64,000 bases of DNA from Oleispirillum sp963668495 (GTDB lineage Bacteria > Pseudomonadota > Alphaproteobacteria > Rhodospirillales > Rhodospirillaceae): contig OY764545.1 in assembly GCA_963668495.1 (NCBI GenBank), forward strand, positions 2,542,001 to 2,606,000, written 5' to 3'. Below, one piece after another: positions 25,172-34,739 of the stretch. Position 1 is the first letter of the stretch, and each line of letters begins with the position of its first letter. A program made the translations under genes and the position numbers. The notes beneath the pieces were generated by a model, which had not been told where the DNA came from, did not search any database, and was given only the letters and a program-made list of their open reading frames with translations.

Positions 25172-27244
25172 ATGATCAAAAGCTCCACGTCATGTCTCAT
25201 GAAAAATGAGGTACTGACCGATGAGATGCAAGCCGCACTAGATCAAGAATACACGTTGCAGCCACCAACTCGGTATAACGTTATCAGCAGATTGTTGGCA
25301 CGGGTTCGTATCAGTCACCGTATCTATGCGCTTGTTGCCTTATGTCTAATCATGTTGTGCGGCACAATGACCATTCAGCATTTCGGCAATGTCAGCATCC
25401 GCACAACCGAGCAAAATGCCGAACGGCTCCGCAACCTCAGCAATGACATCATGCAGGTTGAACTTATGCTCAGCCGCATGGAAGTCGCCAACATTGATTT
25501 TTACAATGCTCCGACTGCGTCAGAAAATGATTTCCATGCGGCTCGCAAACAAGCACTGCAAAAGGTCGCCATCGCGCAAAGTCAGGCCTCTCACCATCAA
25601 ACGGAATTGTCGGCAGTCGAAGCTTCCCTCCGCTTGCTTGGGGCCGCCTTTTCAGAGTCAAAGTCCGCACGTCTTACCATTGGCCTAAGTGATAAAGACG
25701 GATTACGCGGCACATTAAGAACAGCAAGCGACGTCATCGAAAAAGAATTGGAAGTCTGGCCAAATGTCTCGTCCATAAAGGCGATCATGACCCGCCTGCA
25801 TCGATTTGAGCAGTCTTTCCTTGTCACCAGCAGCAAAAAAGATGCGGGCAAAATCCGTAAAAGCTTGAACGAGCTGGATTTTGCGATTTCCGGCGGCCCG
25901 TTTGGTGCGGACACACGCCAAAAATTGTCTGAAGCGGTTCAAACCTATGGCAGGGCAATTAAGTCCTATGTCAAGGCGATTAAAGCCCGTGCAGAAGCAG
26001 AATCTGACTTTACGAATTCCATGGCGACTACTCGGAACCAAACCCAGACCCTAATTGCAAAGGCTGCACAAGAGCTACAAACAGCCATTACACGCACGCA
26101 CGATGTTCGCGAAGCCACTACACAAACCCAGAACACCCTGATTGCTGTGGGTACAGTATTGTTCGCCGTGCTCGCCTTTGCCATTGCGAATTCAATTCAC
26201 AAGCCAATTTCAGACATCCGAACCGCTATGAACCTGATTGCTGCCGGCGATTCTGCCATTCGTGTGCCGGGACTAAGCCGCCGGGATGAGATCGGAGCAA
26301 TGGCTCGATCCATTGCCCTATTCAAACATACGGCATTGGAAATTGAACGCATACGTGCACAAGAACAACAGAGCAAAGAAAACGCCGAACTGCACCGCAG
26401 AGAAACCCTGCGCATGTTGGCAGACAATTTCGAAAACACTGTGCGCCGCGTTGCCCAATCTGTGCAATCCAGCGCCCAAGAAATATCTGACAACGCCATA
26501 ACCTTGTCGCGGGACACCCAGTCTACCCAATCGCAGGGGGACCACATGGCCCACAGTATCGAAACTGCTGCCGAAATTATGGGGCGCGTGGTCGAATCCA
26601 GTGAGCAGCTTTTGCAAGCAACTGCATCCGTTGACACTCGACTGAACGCATCAAGCCAGTCCATATCCCGTGCCACACAAGGGGCACAAACCATCACCGA
26701 GCGCATTCAGGCTTTGTCAAATGCCGCCAGCGGCATCGGCAGTGTTGTCAACCTCATCAATGAGATCGCAGAAAAAACCAATCTTCTTGCGCTGAACGCA
26801 ACCATCGAAGCCGCGCGCGCAGGGGATGCCGGCAAAGGATTCGCTGTGGTCGCCGGGGAAGTCAAACAATTGGCCCAACAAACCCAATCCGCTACGTCGA
26901 ACATTGCCGAACAAGTTCGATTGATTCAGGCTGATATCTCGGAAACCGTATCCGCAATTACATCCGTCTGTCAGGATATTGAGGATATGCAGCATTTGAC
27001 CGCGAATCTGAATGCCGCAGTTCGCGAACAAACCACCGCCACATCGGAAATCAAGGCGCAAGTCAGCCATGCTGCATCGGGCACAAAAGACGTTTCCAAC
27101 AACCTGATGTCCATGAAGGTTGCCATCAAAACATCTTCTGCCTCTGCACACGGTGTTGTCATGACGGTCGATGCCCTTAATCAACAGTCACAAAGACTGG
27201 AGAAGGAACTGGACGCATTCATTCACAGCATTAACGCGCTTTAG
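25172..27244 (+). CDS. Methyl-accepting chemotaxis protein with helical periplasmic sensor
   Basis: 690 residues. A ~45-residue cytoplasmic head precedes the first membrane helix ('IYALVALCLIMLCGTMTI'), followed by a ~270-residue all-helical periplasmic domain resembling the HBM class, a second membrane helix at about 325-345, HAMP ('DEIGAMARSIALFK') and a full signalling domain with tip at about 533-568 ('NLLALNATIEAARAGDAGKG'). No CheR pentapeptide. HBM receptors often sense organic acids; the ligand here is unknown. The start is uncertain: ATG at 25172 has AAGG very close, and ATG 25199 is an alternative. Confidence 0.93.
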   Translation: MIKSSTSCLMKNEVLTDEMQAALDQEYTLQPPTRYNVISRLLARVRISHRIYALVALCLIMLCGTMTIQHFGNVSIRTTEQNAERLRNLSNDIMQVELMLSRMEVANIDFYNAPTASENDFHAARKQALQKVAIAQSQASHHQTELSAVEASLRLLGAAFSESKSARLTIGLSDKDGLRGTLRTASDVIEKELEVWPNVSSIKAIMTRLHRFEQSFLVTSSKKDAGKIRKSLNELDFAISGGPFGADTRQKLSEAVQTYGRAIKSYVKAIKARAEAESDFTNSMATTRNQTQTLIAKAAQELQTAITRTHDVREATTQTQNTLIAVGTVLFAVLAFAIANSIHKPISDIRTAMNLIAAGDSAIRVPGLSRRDEIGAMARSIALFKHTALEIERIRAQEQQSKENAELHRRETLRMLADNFENTVRRVAQSVQSSAQEISDNAITLSRDTQSTQSQGDHMAHSIETAAEIMGRVVESSEQLLQATASVDTRLNASSQSISRATQGAQTITERIQALSNAASGIGSVVNLINEIAEKTNLLALNATIEAARAGDAGKGFAVVAGEVKQLAQQTQSATSNIAEQVRLIQADISETVSAITSVCQDIEDMQHLTANLNAAVREQTTATSEIKAQVSHAASGTKDVSNNLMSMKVAIKTSSASAHGVVMTVDALNQQSQRLEKELDAFIHSINAL

Positions 27245-27617
27245 GCCAAAACTGCACCAGACCAAGAATTTATGGTGATTGTCAGAGTCGGTTCGATTGG
27301 TCTGTGGCCTGATCTTGGTGCCTAGCTGCATAGGCAATAGCCCAAGATTGCTCAATCGCCCTACCACTCAATCTTGAGTATATAAACCGCATTCCCTTCG
27401 TGATACCGAGGGTCTTGTTCCAGAAAAAAACAAATAAACCATGGAATTGTCTTGTGAGACTGACCGGAACGTGTCACACATTGATTCAGAGCGTTCAGGT
27501 GCCTCTGCATAACGACGCAGGGTTTCCTTGTTTTTCAGGGGCTTGAAAGCATTGACTCAATACACGTAGATGTGAACTTTGATTACGCATCTGCGACGAC
27601 CAGAAGGTACTACTACG
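27245..27617. other. Long leader region of the cold-shock gene
   Basis: 373 bases without an ORF. Part of it must be the promoter and 5' leader of the cold-shock protein. TTGACT near 27553 could be a -35 element, but no good -10 follows at 17 bases. Long structured leaders are usual for cold-shock genes; I cannot define a fold here by eye. No terminator for the chemoreceptor is clear. Confidence 0.35.
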
Positions 27618-27830
27618 ATGGCGACTGGAACCGTGAAATGGTTCAACACCACCAAAGGCTTTGGCTTTATCCAACCGGATGAAGGCGGCAAAGACGCATT
27701 TGTGCACATTTCCGCAGTTGAGCGCGCAGGCCTGCGCAGCTTGAACGACGGACAACGTGTGTCCTACGAAATGGTTGCTGGCCGCGGTGGTCGTGAAGCT
27801 GCAGAAAACCTCGTTCTGCTTGACAGCTAA
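27618..27830 (+). CDS. Cold-shock protein, CspA family
   Basis: 70 residues, one cold-shock (OB-fold) domain. RNP1 'KGFGFIQP' and RNP2 'DAFVHIS' are present, as is the 'GTVKWFN' start. It binds single-stranded RNA and DNA and melts RNA structure at low temperature. ATG at 27618 gives the standard N-terminus; the longer ORF from 27579 does not. Single gene with its own terminator. Confidence 0.95.
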   Translation: MATGTVKWFNTTKGFGFIQPDEGGKDAFVHISAVERAGLRSLNDGQRVSYEMVAGRGGREAAENLVLLDS

Positions 27831-27880
27831 GGCTGTCCCGGAACCATACATCACGTGCCGATCTCCATCGGCTCCAAAAA

Positions 27881-27909
27881 AACGGAGGCTGCAAAGCCTC
27901 CGTTTTTTT
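27881..27909 (+). terminator. Intrinsic terminator of the cold-shock gene
   Basis: AACGGAGGCT (27881-27890) pairs with AGCCTCCGTT (27895-27904) around a GCAA tetraloop, followed by a T-run. Confidence 0.9.
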
Positions 27910-28265
27910 ATGATCCGCAGCCATGCACGACATAACCGAAACTAGACAGATACAAGATACAGTATTCATTTCAGTTTTATTACACACTATTTTGATGATT
28001 TATCTTTAGAAACCCGATACACTCAAAATATCGAATGTCATTGTTTCTGGAATGCTTATGTTGTCTTCACACACCATCAGCCATTCTGATCGGGTCACGA
28101 CCAGACCAAGTTCCGCACCTGTGCCGACTTGGTTTTCGGATCACCGACCCCCAATGACAACAACACACCTTATCTCCGTCACGTCACCGCTCTTTCGCCT
28201 CCTTCCTTTGGAATGGGGCGTTTTTCATTTGCGGAGACTTTTTCCTGTCCACAGGGAGTTGAGCT
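27910..28265. other. Region upstream of phoH without a supported gene
   Basis: About 355 bases. ORFs of 73 and 102 codons beginning at 28052 and 28129 overlap the PhoH start, lack ribosome binding sites and show no family features, so they are rejected. The stretch 27955-28010 is AT-rich and could hold a promoter. Nothing else is seen. Confidence 0.35.
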
Positions 28266-29012
28266 ATGGGTAAACCGCACCGCAACCGGAAAAACCGTCC
28301 TGCTATGCATGAACAATCCAACATATCGCCAATGTATCCAGAGGATAGTTGCTGGAGTCCATTGGATACGGACAGCAATCGCGATCAAAGTTATCGCCGA
28401 CATGTTCGCCCGTACAATGATAACCAACGCGCCCTGATGGAAGCCATCAACACTCACGCCATTACATTTGCCATGGGACCGGCAGGAACCGGCAAAACCT
28501 ATCTGGCAATTGCCGCCGCCTGTGAAGCACTGGAAAAGGGTGAGATCGCCCGAATCCTGCTGTCCCGCCCTGCGGTGGAGGCAGGGGAAAACCTTGGTTA
28601 CCTTCCCGGTGCGCTTGAGGACAAATTGCTACCCTATCTGCGCCCTTTATATGACGCCCTAAATGAACGCCTTGGTGCCAAGCGCCTGAAAACCTTTCTT
28701 GGCGATGGCACCATTGAAATCGCTCCGGTGGCTTATATGCGTGGTCGCACGTTGAACAACGCTTTTGTCGTGATTGACGAGGCGCAAAACTGCACCTACA
28801 GCCAAATTAAAATGCTGCTGACCCGACTGGGCTGGCATTCAACCATGGTTATCACCGGAGACCCGGACCAAAGCGACTTATTGCCCGGCATGTCCGGCTT
28901 GACAGAAATGTCAAACCGCCTCAGCCCGGTTACAGAAATTGCGCAGGTTCACCTGACAAAAGACGATGTGGTGCGACACCCATTGGTCGCCAGCATTATT
29001 CCGTATTTGTGA
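28266..29012 (+). CDS. PhoH family ATPase
   Basis: 248 residues. Walker A 'GPAGTGKT' at about 71-78, Walker B 'FVVIDEAQN' at about 163-171, and 'MVITGDPDQSDL' motif III; the family is a P-loop NTPase related to superfamily 1 helicases, linked to RNA metabolism. The N-terminal 50 residues are basic and variable. GGAG lies seven bases before the ATG. The DEAQ box and the GDP-Q motif are complete, so it should be active. It stands alone, followed by the YjbQ gene 83 bases on. Confidence 0.92.
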   Translation: MGKPHRNRKNRPAMHEQSNISPMYPEDSCWSPLDTDSNRDQSYRRHVRPYNDNQRALMEAINTHAITFAMGPAGTGKTYLAIAAACEALEKGEIARILLSRPAVEAGENLGYLPGALEDKLLPYLRPLYDALNERLGAKRLKTFLGDGTIEIAPVAYMRGRTLNNAFVVIDEAQNCTYSQIKMLLTRLGWHSTMVITGDPDQSDLLPGMSGLTEMSNRLSPVTEIAQVHLTKDDVVRHPLVASIIPYL

Positions 29013-29095
29013 ACCGTGCCCATATGCCGATAACGGAAGTGGGCTTCGTATGATATGCTGGTTACGGAGCCCGCAACCAACCTAGGACACAGGTT

Positions 29096-29518
29096 ATGAC
29101 CCGGCACGTGCAAACCACCCTACCCGTCCATACCCATGGCAAAGGATTTTATCCTATTGGCGGCTGCATTTCCCGTTGGCTTGATGAATTGGGACCGGGG
29201 GTCGGCATCATTACCATTTTTTGCCGCCACACGTCCGCATCCCTAACCATACAAGAAAATGCCGACTCCGATGTTCTGAAAGATCTTTCAGAGTTTTTCG
29301 AACGCCTAATCCCCGGCGACAGTGATTGGATTCGCCATAAGATGGAGGGCAGCGACGATATGCCGGCCCACATCCGCACGGCCCTGACCGACACCACACT
29401 GTCCATCCCCACCAACCCTGATGGAATACTATTGGGCACTTGGCAGGATATTTACCTGATCGAACATCGTTCCCTGCCCCATTCGCGCACACTCATTCTG
29501 CACTACAGCGGGGAGTAG
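29096..29518 (+). CDS. YjbQ/UPF0047 family protein (secondary thiamine-phosphate synthase type)
   Basis: 140 residues, full length for the family. 'FCRHTSASLTIQENAD', 'HKMEGSDDMPAHIRTALTD' and 'LGTWQDIYLIEHR' are the signature segments, with conserved His and Asp residues lining the trimer pocket. Some members show weak thiamine-phosphate synthase activity; the physiological role is not settled. It converges with epmA, leaving only three bases between stops. Confidence 0.9.
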   Translation: MTRHVQTTLPVHTHGKGFYPIGGCISRWLDELGPGVGIITIFCRHTSASLTIQENADSDVLKDLSEFFERLIPGDSDWIRHKMEGSDDMPAHIRTALTDTTLSIPTNPDGILLGTWQDIYLIEHRSLPHSRTLILHYSGE

Positions 29519-29521
29519 TTT

Positions 29522-30577
29522 TCAGCCTTGCGATTGGATACCGGCAACCGGAGCCCACAGAACATCAACCAGCGTTTCAACCCCGGCTGCCAGCATCACC
29601 AATCGGTCCACACCCAAGGCAATGCCCGCGCTTTCCGGCATACCAAAGCGTAAAGCTGCCAGAAAATCCTGATCCACGGGGCGGTCGGTTCCGTACAGCC
29701 GCTTACGTAAGGCTGCATCTTCGGCAAAACGGCGCTCCTGCTCCGCCGCATCCGTTAGCTCACTGAACGCGTTGGCAATTTCCACACCAGCTACGTACAG
29801 CTCAAACCGTTCAGCAAAACGTGAATCCTCAGCCTTCCGACGCGAGAGCGCAGCCTGACACACCGGATAATCATGAAGAATGGTTGCCACACCTTCACCA
29901 AGGCGCGGCTCGATCCGATCCAACATGATTTTGAAAAATATGTCTTCCCACGTATCGGACGCACTGACGGAAATCCCAATTTTCCGAGCCTCCGCCGCAA
30001 ACGGTTCCGGGTTCGGGGCATGGCTTTCATCAACAAACCGCGTCAAATCAATATCTGCATATCGATCAAATGCTTCAACAACGGACAAACGTTCCGGCGG
30101 CACATCCAATCGACAGGATAGCCCACTAAATGTTACCTCGGCCCGCCCTGAAGCCTCTGCTGTTAAAGCCAACAGGGCCGCACAATCATCCATCAGCACC
30201 GTATAATCGGCCCCGCTGCGATACCATTCCAGCATGGTAAATTCCGGGTGGTGGGTTGCCGATACCTCGCCATTGCGAAAGACCTTGGCGAATTGAAACA
30301 GCCTTGGCACCCCGGCGACCATCAGTTTTTTCATGGCAAATTCAGGGGAGGTATGAAGATACCTGAACTCACTGCGACCAGAGAACGTGTCTTCAAGTTC
30401 CGTTGCAAACACCCGCAAATGCGGTTCCATTCCCGGACAAACCTGAAGGATCGGCGTATCGACTTCAAGGAAGCTGTCCCTCAGGAAGTAATTCCGCAGT
30501 GCAGACGTAACATCCGCCCGACACCGTAACGCGGGCAAACGTTGAGCCAAACTGTCCGGGTGCCACCATTCCATCAT
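29522..30577 (-). CDS. epmA: EF-P--(R)-beta-lysine ligase
   Basis: 351 residues, a stand-alone class II lysyl-tRNA-synthetase-like catalytic domain without anticodon-binding domain. Motif 2 'YLHTSPEFAMKKLMVAG' and 'FQFAKVFRNGE', and motif 3 'GIALGVDRLVML' are present. It attaches (R)-beta-lysine to a conserved lysine of elongation factor P. ATG at 30577 has AGGTGG upstream, though the GTG at 30583 and ATG at 30574 are close alternatives. It is divergent from epmB and two genes from efp, forming a complete modification module. Confidence 0.93.
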   Translation of the reverse strand: MMEWWHPDSLAQRLPALRCRADVTSALRNYFLRDSFLEVDTPILQVCPGMEPHLRVFATELEDTFSGRSEFRYLHTSPEFAMKKLMVAGVPRLFQFAKVFRNGEVSATHHPEFTMLEWYRSGADYTVLMDDCAALLALTAEASGRAEVTFSGLSCRLDVPPERLSVVEAFDRYADIDLTRFVDESHAPNPEPFAAEARKIGISVSASDTWEDIFFKIMLDRIEPRLGEGVATILHDYPVCQAALSRRKAEDSRFAERFELYVAGVEIANAFSELTDAAEQERRFAEDAALRKRLYGTDRPVDQDFLAALRFGMPESAGIALGVDRLVMLAAGVETLVDVLWAPVAGIQSQG

Positions 30578-30688
30578 ATCCACCTATGCCCAATCCGAAG
30601 CAAAACCTCAAAACACCATGGCAAAAAACGCCACCATCGTCTATGTATCCGTTGCAAACACCCCTGTCATGAAAGATTTAAAGCCACC

Positions 30689-31690
30689 GTGTGTGAGACT
30701 TGCCCAAACACGACACCGCCAGAACGCTTAACACCGTATCTGGCAGAACTCATTGCCCGCTCGCCCGCTGTTGCGCGCCAATTTAAGGTTACAGCGGCGG
30801 AAAAGACGATCGGACCAGCCGAGTATGATGACCCGATCGGGGACATGTCACATATGCCCGTGCCCGTCGTGGTTCATCGCTATCCCGACCGTGTCTTGTT
30901 ACTGCCGACCATGACCTGCGCTGCGACCTGTCGATTTTGTTTTCGCCGGGATCGGCTGGACAATCGCAGCCATGTGCTCAACGAAGACGCATTGGATGCG
31001 GCCTTTGCCTATATCGCGGCACAACCACATGTTCATGAAGTCATTCTAAGCGGCGGTGACCCACTGACCCTGCCGCAAGCCCGACTGTCCGCAATTCTTT
31101 CCAGACTGGATGCCCTGCCGAATGTTGAGATCATCCGCATCCATACCCGCCTGCCATTGGTTGCGCCGGATCGGATTACCGCGCAGGCGGAGGCGATCAA
31201 AGCCCTTAATCTGCAAACTTGCTGCTGGGTTGCCCTACACATTAATCACCCAGACGAACTGACCCCGCAAAGCAAGGCCGCAATCCGTGCTCTGCAAAGT
31301 GGCGGCATGCTGTGCGTATCCCAATCCGTACTGCTGGCAGGCGTCAATGATGATGCGGACATATTGCGCAAGCTATTCCGCAGCCTTTTGGCGATGGGCG
31401 TCAAACCGTATTACCTGCACCAACTGGACCGGGCCAAAGGCACCGGACATTTCCGCGTGCCCCTTGCCACAGGCCGCACCCTAATGCGTGAGTTGCGGGC
31501 CACTTTATCCGGCATGGCGCAACCCGCATATATTTTGGATATCCCCGGCGGACATGGCAAAGTGACGGCAGCGGAAGCCTACGTCTGCGAAAACCAACAT
31601 CAGGACGGGTGGGTCGTCTCTGCGCCGGATGGAACACAGCATTCCTACCCGCCAGATACAGATTTATATGCAAAGAACAACACAGAGTAG
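30689..31690 (+). CDS. epmB: L-lysine 2,3-aminomutase-like radical SAM enzyme (EF-P modification)
   Basis: 333 residues from GTG 30689. The radical SAM cluster motif 'CAATCRFCFRR' supplies the CxxxCxxC ligands, 'LSGGDPLTL' and 'HINHPDEL' are typical of the KamA/EpmB family, and the enzyme makes (R)-beta-lysine for EpmA. The N-terminus is unclear: the frame stays open to a TTG at 30542, but those 50 codons lie opposite the epmA start and do not resemble the family. A different frame has an ATG at 30586 that stops near 30670, so a small frameshift in the leader is possible. The catalytic body is intact. 88 bases before efp. Confidence 0.88.
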   Translation: MCETCPNTTPPERLTPYLAELIARSPAVARQFKVTAAEKTIGPAEYDDPIGDMSHMPVPVVVHRYPDRVLLLPTMTCAATCRFCFRRDRLDNRSHVLNEDALDAAFAYIAAQPHVHEVILSGGDPLTLPQARLSAILSRLDALPNVEIIRIHTRLPLVAPDRITAQAEAIKALNLQTCCWVALHINHPDELTPQSKAAIRALQSGGMLCVSQSVLLAGVNDDADILRKLFRSLLAMGVKPYYLHQLDRAKGTGHFRVPLATGRTLMRELRATLSGMAQPAYILDIPGGHGKVTAAEAYVCENQHQDGWVVSAPDGTQHSYPPDTDLYAKNNTE

Positions 31691-31778
31691 GTTGCTCATT
31701 AGCGTACAAAATGGTAGGTATCGCGGCTTCGGGAGTATTCCCACCAGCTTTCAAACCTTAAAACGGTAGCGATTACAC

Positions 31779-32345
31779 ATGAAAATCCAAGCCAACACCA
31801 TTCGTCCGGGCATGGTTCTCGAACACAATGGCCGCCAATGGTCTGTCCTGAAAATTCAGTTGATTCAACCGGGTAAAGGCGGTGCATTCATCCAAGTGGA
31901 AATGCGCGATCTGGAAACCGGCAACAAAACCAACGAACGCTGGCGGACCGCTGACACCGTTGAAAAACTGATGGTGGAAGAAAAAGACTCCCAGTACCTG
32001 TTCGCAGATGGTGATCTGTACACCTTCATGGACAACGAAACTTTCGAACAATTCGCCCTGCCGGCTGATGCCATTGGTGATCAGGCTGCGTTCCTCCAAG
32101 ATGGTATGCAGCTTGTTGTCGAAGTAATCGAAGGCCGTCCGGTGTCCTGCACCCTGCCGCAAAACGTGGTGATGGAAGTGGTCGAATGCGAACCGGCTGT
32201 GAAAGGCCAAACCGCCGCATCCTCCTACAAACCCGGTATTTTGGAAAATGGCGTTCGCGTTATGATCCCGCCGTTTGTCAACCTTGGCGACAAAATTGTT
32301 GTCAATACGGCAGAACGGACCTACGTAGAACGCGCAAAGGGCTAA
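31779..32345 (+). CDS. efp: Elongation factor P
   Basis: 188 residues, three-domain EF-P. The loop 'QPGKGGAF' carries Lys33, the counterpart of E. coli Lys34 that receives beta-lysine. It relieves ribosome stalling at polyproline. The Lys form fits the presence of epmA and epmB next door rather than the EarP/Arg system. Nearby proteins such as the OmpA-like one at 33513 are rich in consecutive prolines and should depend on it (inference). Confidence 0.97.
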   Translation: MKIQANTIRPGMVLEHNGRQWSVLKIQLIQPGKGGAFIQVEMRDLETGNKTNERWRTADTVEKLMVEEKDSQYLFADGDLYTFMDNETFEQFALPADAIGDQAAFLQDGMQLVVEVIEGRPVSCTLPQNVVMEVVECEPAVKGQTAASSYKPGILENGVRVMIPPFVNLGDKIVVNTAERTYVERAKG

Positions 32346-32508
32346 TTCCCTTTTCAATATGATCTTTGCCAAAGGCGCCTGCGGGCGCCTTGTGGTGTTT
32401 AAATACTATCTACAGCCTTTGCGTCTTGCGCATCTGTGCATATATGATGCCTGCTGATGGATCGTTTGCTCTTTGACCCGTATACAATGATGAAAGGACG
32501 ACGCGCCG

Positions 32509-33321
32509 ATGGCTGCCTTGTCTCCGCTTATGAATGTCATGGTCAACGCCTCCCGCAAGGCTGCCCGTGGCCTGACCCGCGATTTTGGCGAGGTCGAAAA
32601 CCTTCAGGTTTCCGTCAAAGGCCCCAGTGACTTTGTCTCTGCCGCCGATAAAAAAGCGGAAAACACCCTGTACAAAGAATTGTCCAAGGCCCGTCCGAAA
32701 TTTGGCTTCCTAATGGAAGAAAGCGGCGTTGTCGAAGGCGAAGACCAAAGCCACCGCTGGATCATTGACCCGCTGGACGGCACCACAAACTTCCTGCACG
32801 GCATCCCACACTTTGCGATTTCCATCGCCCTTGAGTGTGACGGTCAAATCATTGCCGCAGTTGTTCACAACCCGATTACCGACGAGCTGTACTTTGCCGA
32901 AAAAGGCAAAGGCGCATTCCTTGATGCTCCGTACACCGAACGCCGTTTGCGCGTATCGGCCCGGACACGTCTGGAAAACTCCGTCATCGGCACCGGCATT
33001 CCGCACTTGGGCAGAGGCGACCATCCGCGTTATCAGGCTCAACTGCGCGCGGTTATGGGTGAAGTTGCAGGCATCCGCCGCTTTGGCTCTGCTGCCCTTG
33101 ACCTGGCCTATGTTGCCGCCGGTCGTCTTGATGCCTATTGGGAAGAAGACCTGAAACTTTGGGACATCGCCGCTGGTCTTTTGCTGGTCCAAGAAGCCGG
33201 GGGCGTCGTCGTCGGCACGGACGGCAGCCAGAAGGTTATGGAAAAATGCAACCCGATGGCAACCAACCGTAAACTTCAGGGTCCATTCCTGCGCCTATTG
33301 CGCGGCGCAAACGAAGGCTAA
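32509..33321 (+). CDS. suhB: Inositol-1-monophosphatase family protein
   Basis: 270 residues. Metal sites 'EES' (about 69-71), 'WIIDPLDGTTNFLHG' (84-98) and 'LKLWDIAAGLLLVQEAGG' are complete. The enzyme hydrolyses inositol or related monophosphates and in E. coli also joins the ribosomal antitermination complex. AAAGGA lies upstream of the ATG. Follows efp, a common arrangement in Rhodospirillales. A strong terminator follows. Confidence 0.93.
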   Translation: MAALSPLMNVMVNASRKAARGLTRDFGEVENLQVSVKGPSDFVSAADKKAENTLYKELSKARPKFGFLMEESGVVEGEDQSHRWIIDPLDGTTNFLHGIPHFAISIALECDGQIIAAVVHNPITDELYFAEKGKGAFLDAPYTERRLRVSARTRLENSVIGTGIPHLGRGDHPRYQAQLRAVMGEVAGIRRFGSAALDLAYVAAGRLDAYWEEDLKLWDIAAGLLLVQEAGGVVVGTDGSQKVMEKCNPMATNRKLQGPFLRLLRGANEG

Positions 33322-33342
33322 CCCTTAAAAAAACCATTCTTC

Positions 33343-33377
33343 AGCCTGCACGGATTCCATTTGTGCAGGCTTTTTTT
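33343..33377 (+). terminator. Intrinsic terminator after suhB
   Basis: AGCCTGCAC (33343-33351) pairs with GTGCAGGCT (33363-33371), followed by seven T. Confidence 0.93.
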
Positions 33378-33512
33378 ATTTCCGCACAAAGACCGAACAA
33401 AAACAGCCTATCTCAAACCTTTACCAATCCCCACTTTATTGGCTATTGTGTGCTTTGATAGTCTATTGCGGCGCTTGTGCGCATCATCAGCCAACTTAGG
33501 GGGGCTCCGAAC

Positions 33513-34691
33513 GTGGCGAAACCAAATCTACGGACATGGCTTTGGCTTGGAACTGCAGCTTTAATATATGGAGCCGGACCCTCTGTTGCCTCTGCTCAAG
33601 TTATCATCGGGGGTGGAGATGCCGACGTTGAATGGGGCACACCCCAAGCACAGCAGCCTCAGCAACTCCAATTTGAAATTTTCGACGGCGTTAAACCGTT
33701 GATGCCACTGGAAAACAAAGCCGGCATGCAGCACCTGATTCTGCAGCCGCCCAAAGGGGTAAAAACAGGCAACTCGACCCAAGGGACTTTGGTTCCGATC
33801 GGCTCGTCCTCAACAGACGGCTTTAAACTTGTTATGCCCGAAGACCAAAGGGTCGTCCTGACACCGCCGCCGGGCGTGAAGGTTTACCTGACCCCGCCGC
33901 CACAACGAAAAATCAGCACCACGCACAAGCCGAAAGTCGTCGCCAAAGCACCTGTGGTCGAATCAGCCTCGTCCGCTGCCCCCAAAGCAATCGTGAAACA
34001 GGACAAACCGGAAACGGCTGTGGCTGTTGCACCACCGACAGCAATGCCCCAGCCACAACAACCAGCCGTGACTGAACCAACGCCAGCTCCGGCTCCGGCA
34101 CAGCCTGACTCAACCGTAAACACAGCAAAAACAGTGGGCAATCCACAAGAAACCAAAGTCGCGGTGGCAATCCCGGATACCCCAACACCCCCGCCGGCTC
34201 CACCGACTGCTATGCCGGAACCACCAAAAGCCATCGAACCGGCCCCGGATCTTCCGGTTATTGCACCGGCTCCACCCCCCGCCCCGGCACAGATCACTGC
34301 CGTACCGGAACCGGAAGCTGTTGACGTTGCCGCTGTGACCCCGCCGAAGACCCCGGTTGCACCATCCGAATCGGTCAATGCCAATACGGCTACGATTGCT
34401 CTGGTCTTTGACGCAGGTGAAGCGCACCTTGGTGATACCCACCGTGTATTGCTGAAAGGTGTGGTGGATGAATTGCTGGCAAACCCGGACAGCAGCGTAC
34501 AACTGATGGCCTTTGCCAAATCCGATGACCGCAGCAAATCCCGTCGACTGTCCCTGTCCCGTGCCTTGGCTGCTCGTTCCTATTTGTTGCAACATGACAT
34601 CCGCAATACTAGGATTCAGGTCCGCGCAATGGGCGACCAGGCCACAGGCGGCAAACCGGATCGCGTCGATGTCACTGTTTCCGCCCCGTAA
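33513..34691 (+). CDS. Exported proline-rich protein with OmpA-like C-terminus
   Basis: 392 residues. A signal peptide ('WLWLGTAALIYGAGPSVASA') is followed by a ~60-residue segment, a long Pro/Ala/Val-rich linker (about 110-290) with many polyproline runs, and a C-terminal OmpA-like domain ('IALVFDAGEAHL', 'RLSLSRALAARSYLL', 'GDQATGGKPDRVDV') that probably binds peptidoglycan. The GTG at 33513 has AGGGGGG eight bases upstream; the ORF start at 33477 has nothing similar. First gene of a three-gene operon with MotA-like and MotB-like proteins, so it likely helps anchor or span the envelope. Confidence 0.8.
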   Translation: MAKPNLRTWLWLGTAALIYGAGPSVASAQVIIGGGDADVEWGTPQAQQPQQLQFEIFDGVKPLMPLENKAGMQHLILQPPKGVKTGNSTQGTLVPIGSSSTDGFKLVMPEDQRVVLTPPPGVKVYLTPPPQRKISTTHKPKVVAKAPVVESASSAAPKAIVKQDKPETAVAVAPPTAMPQPQQPAVTEPTPAPAPAQPDSTVNTAKTVGNPQETKVAVAIPDTPTPPPAPPTAMPEPPKAIEPAPDLPVIAPAPPPAPAQITAVPEPEAVDVAAVTPPKTPVAPSESVNANTATIALVFDAGEAHLGDTHRVLLKGVVDELLANPDSSVQLMAFAKSDDRSKSRRLSLSRALAARSYLLQHDIRNTRIQVRAMGDQATGGKPDRVDVTVSAP

Positions 34692-34739
34692 CCCGAACAG
34701 CCCGGATCGTCTGTAACGTTTTAATCAAGGACACATGCC

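Noticed and set aside
28129..28437. A 102-codon ORF overlapping the start of phoH
   Set aside because: It overlaps the well-supported PhoH frame, lacks a ribosome binding site and shows no conserved motif.
30586..30672. Short ATG-started frame as the true start of epmB
   Set aside because: It ends in a stop before joining the catalytic frame; only a frameshift would connect them, which I cannot show.
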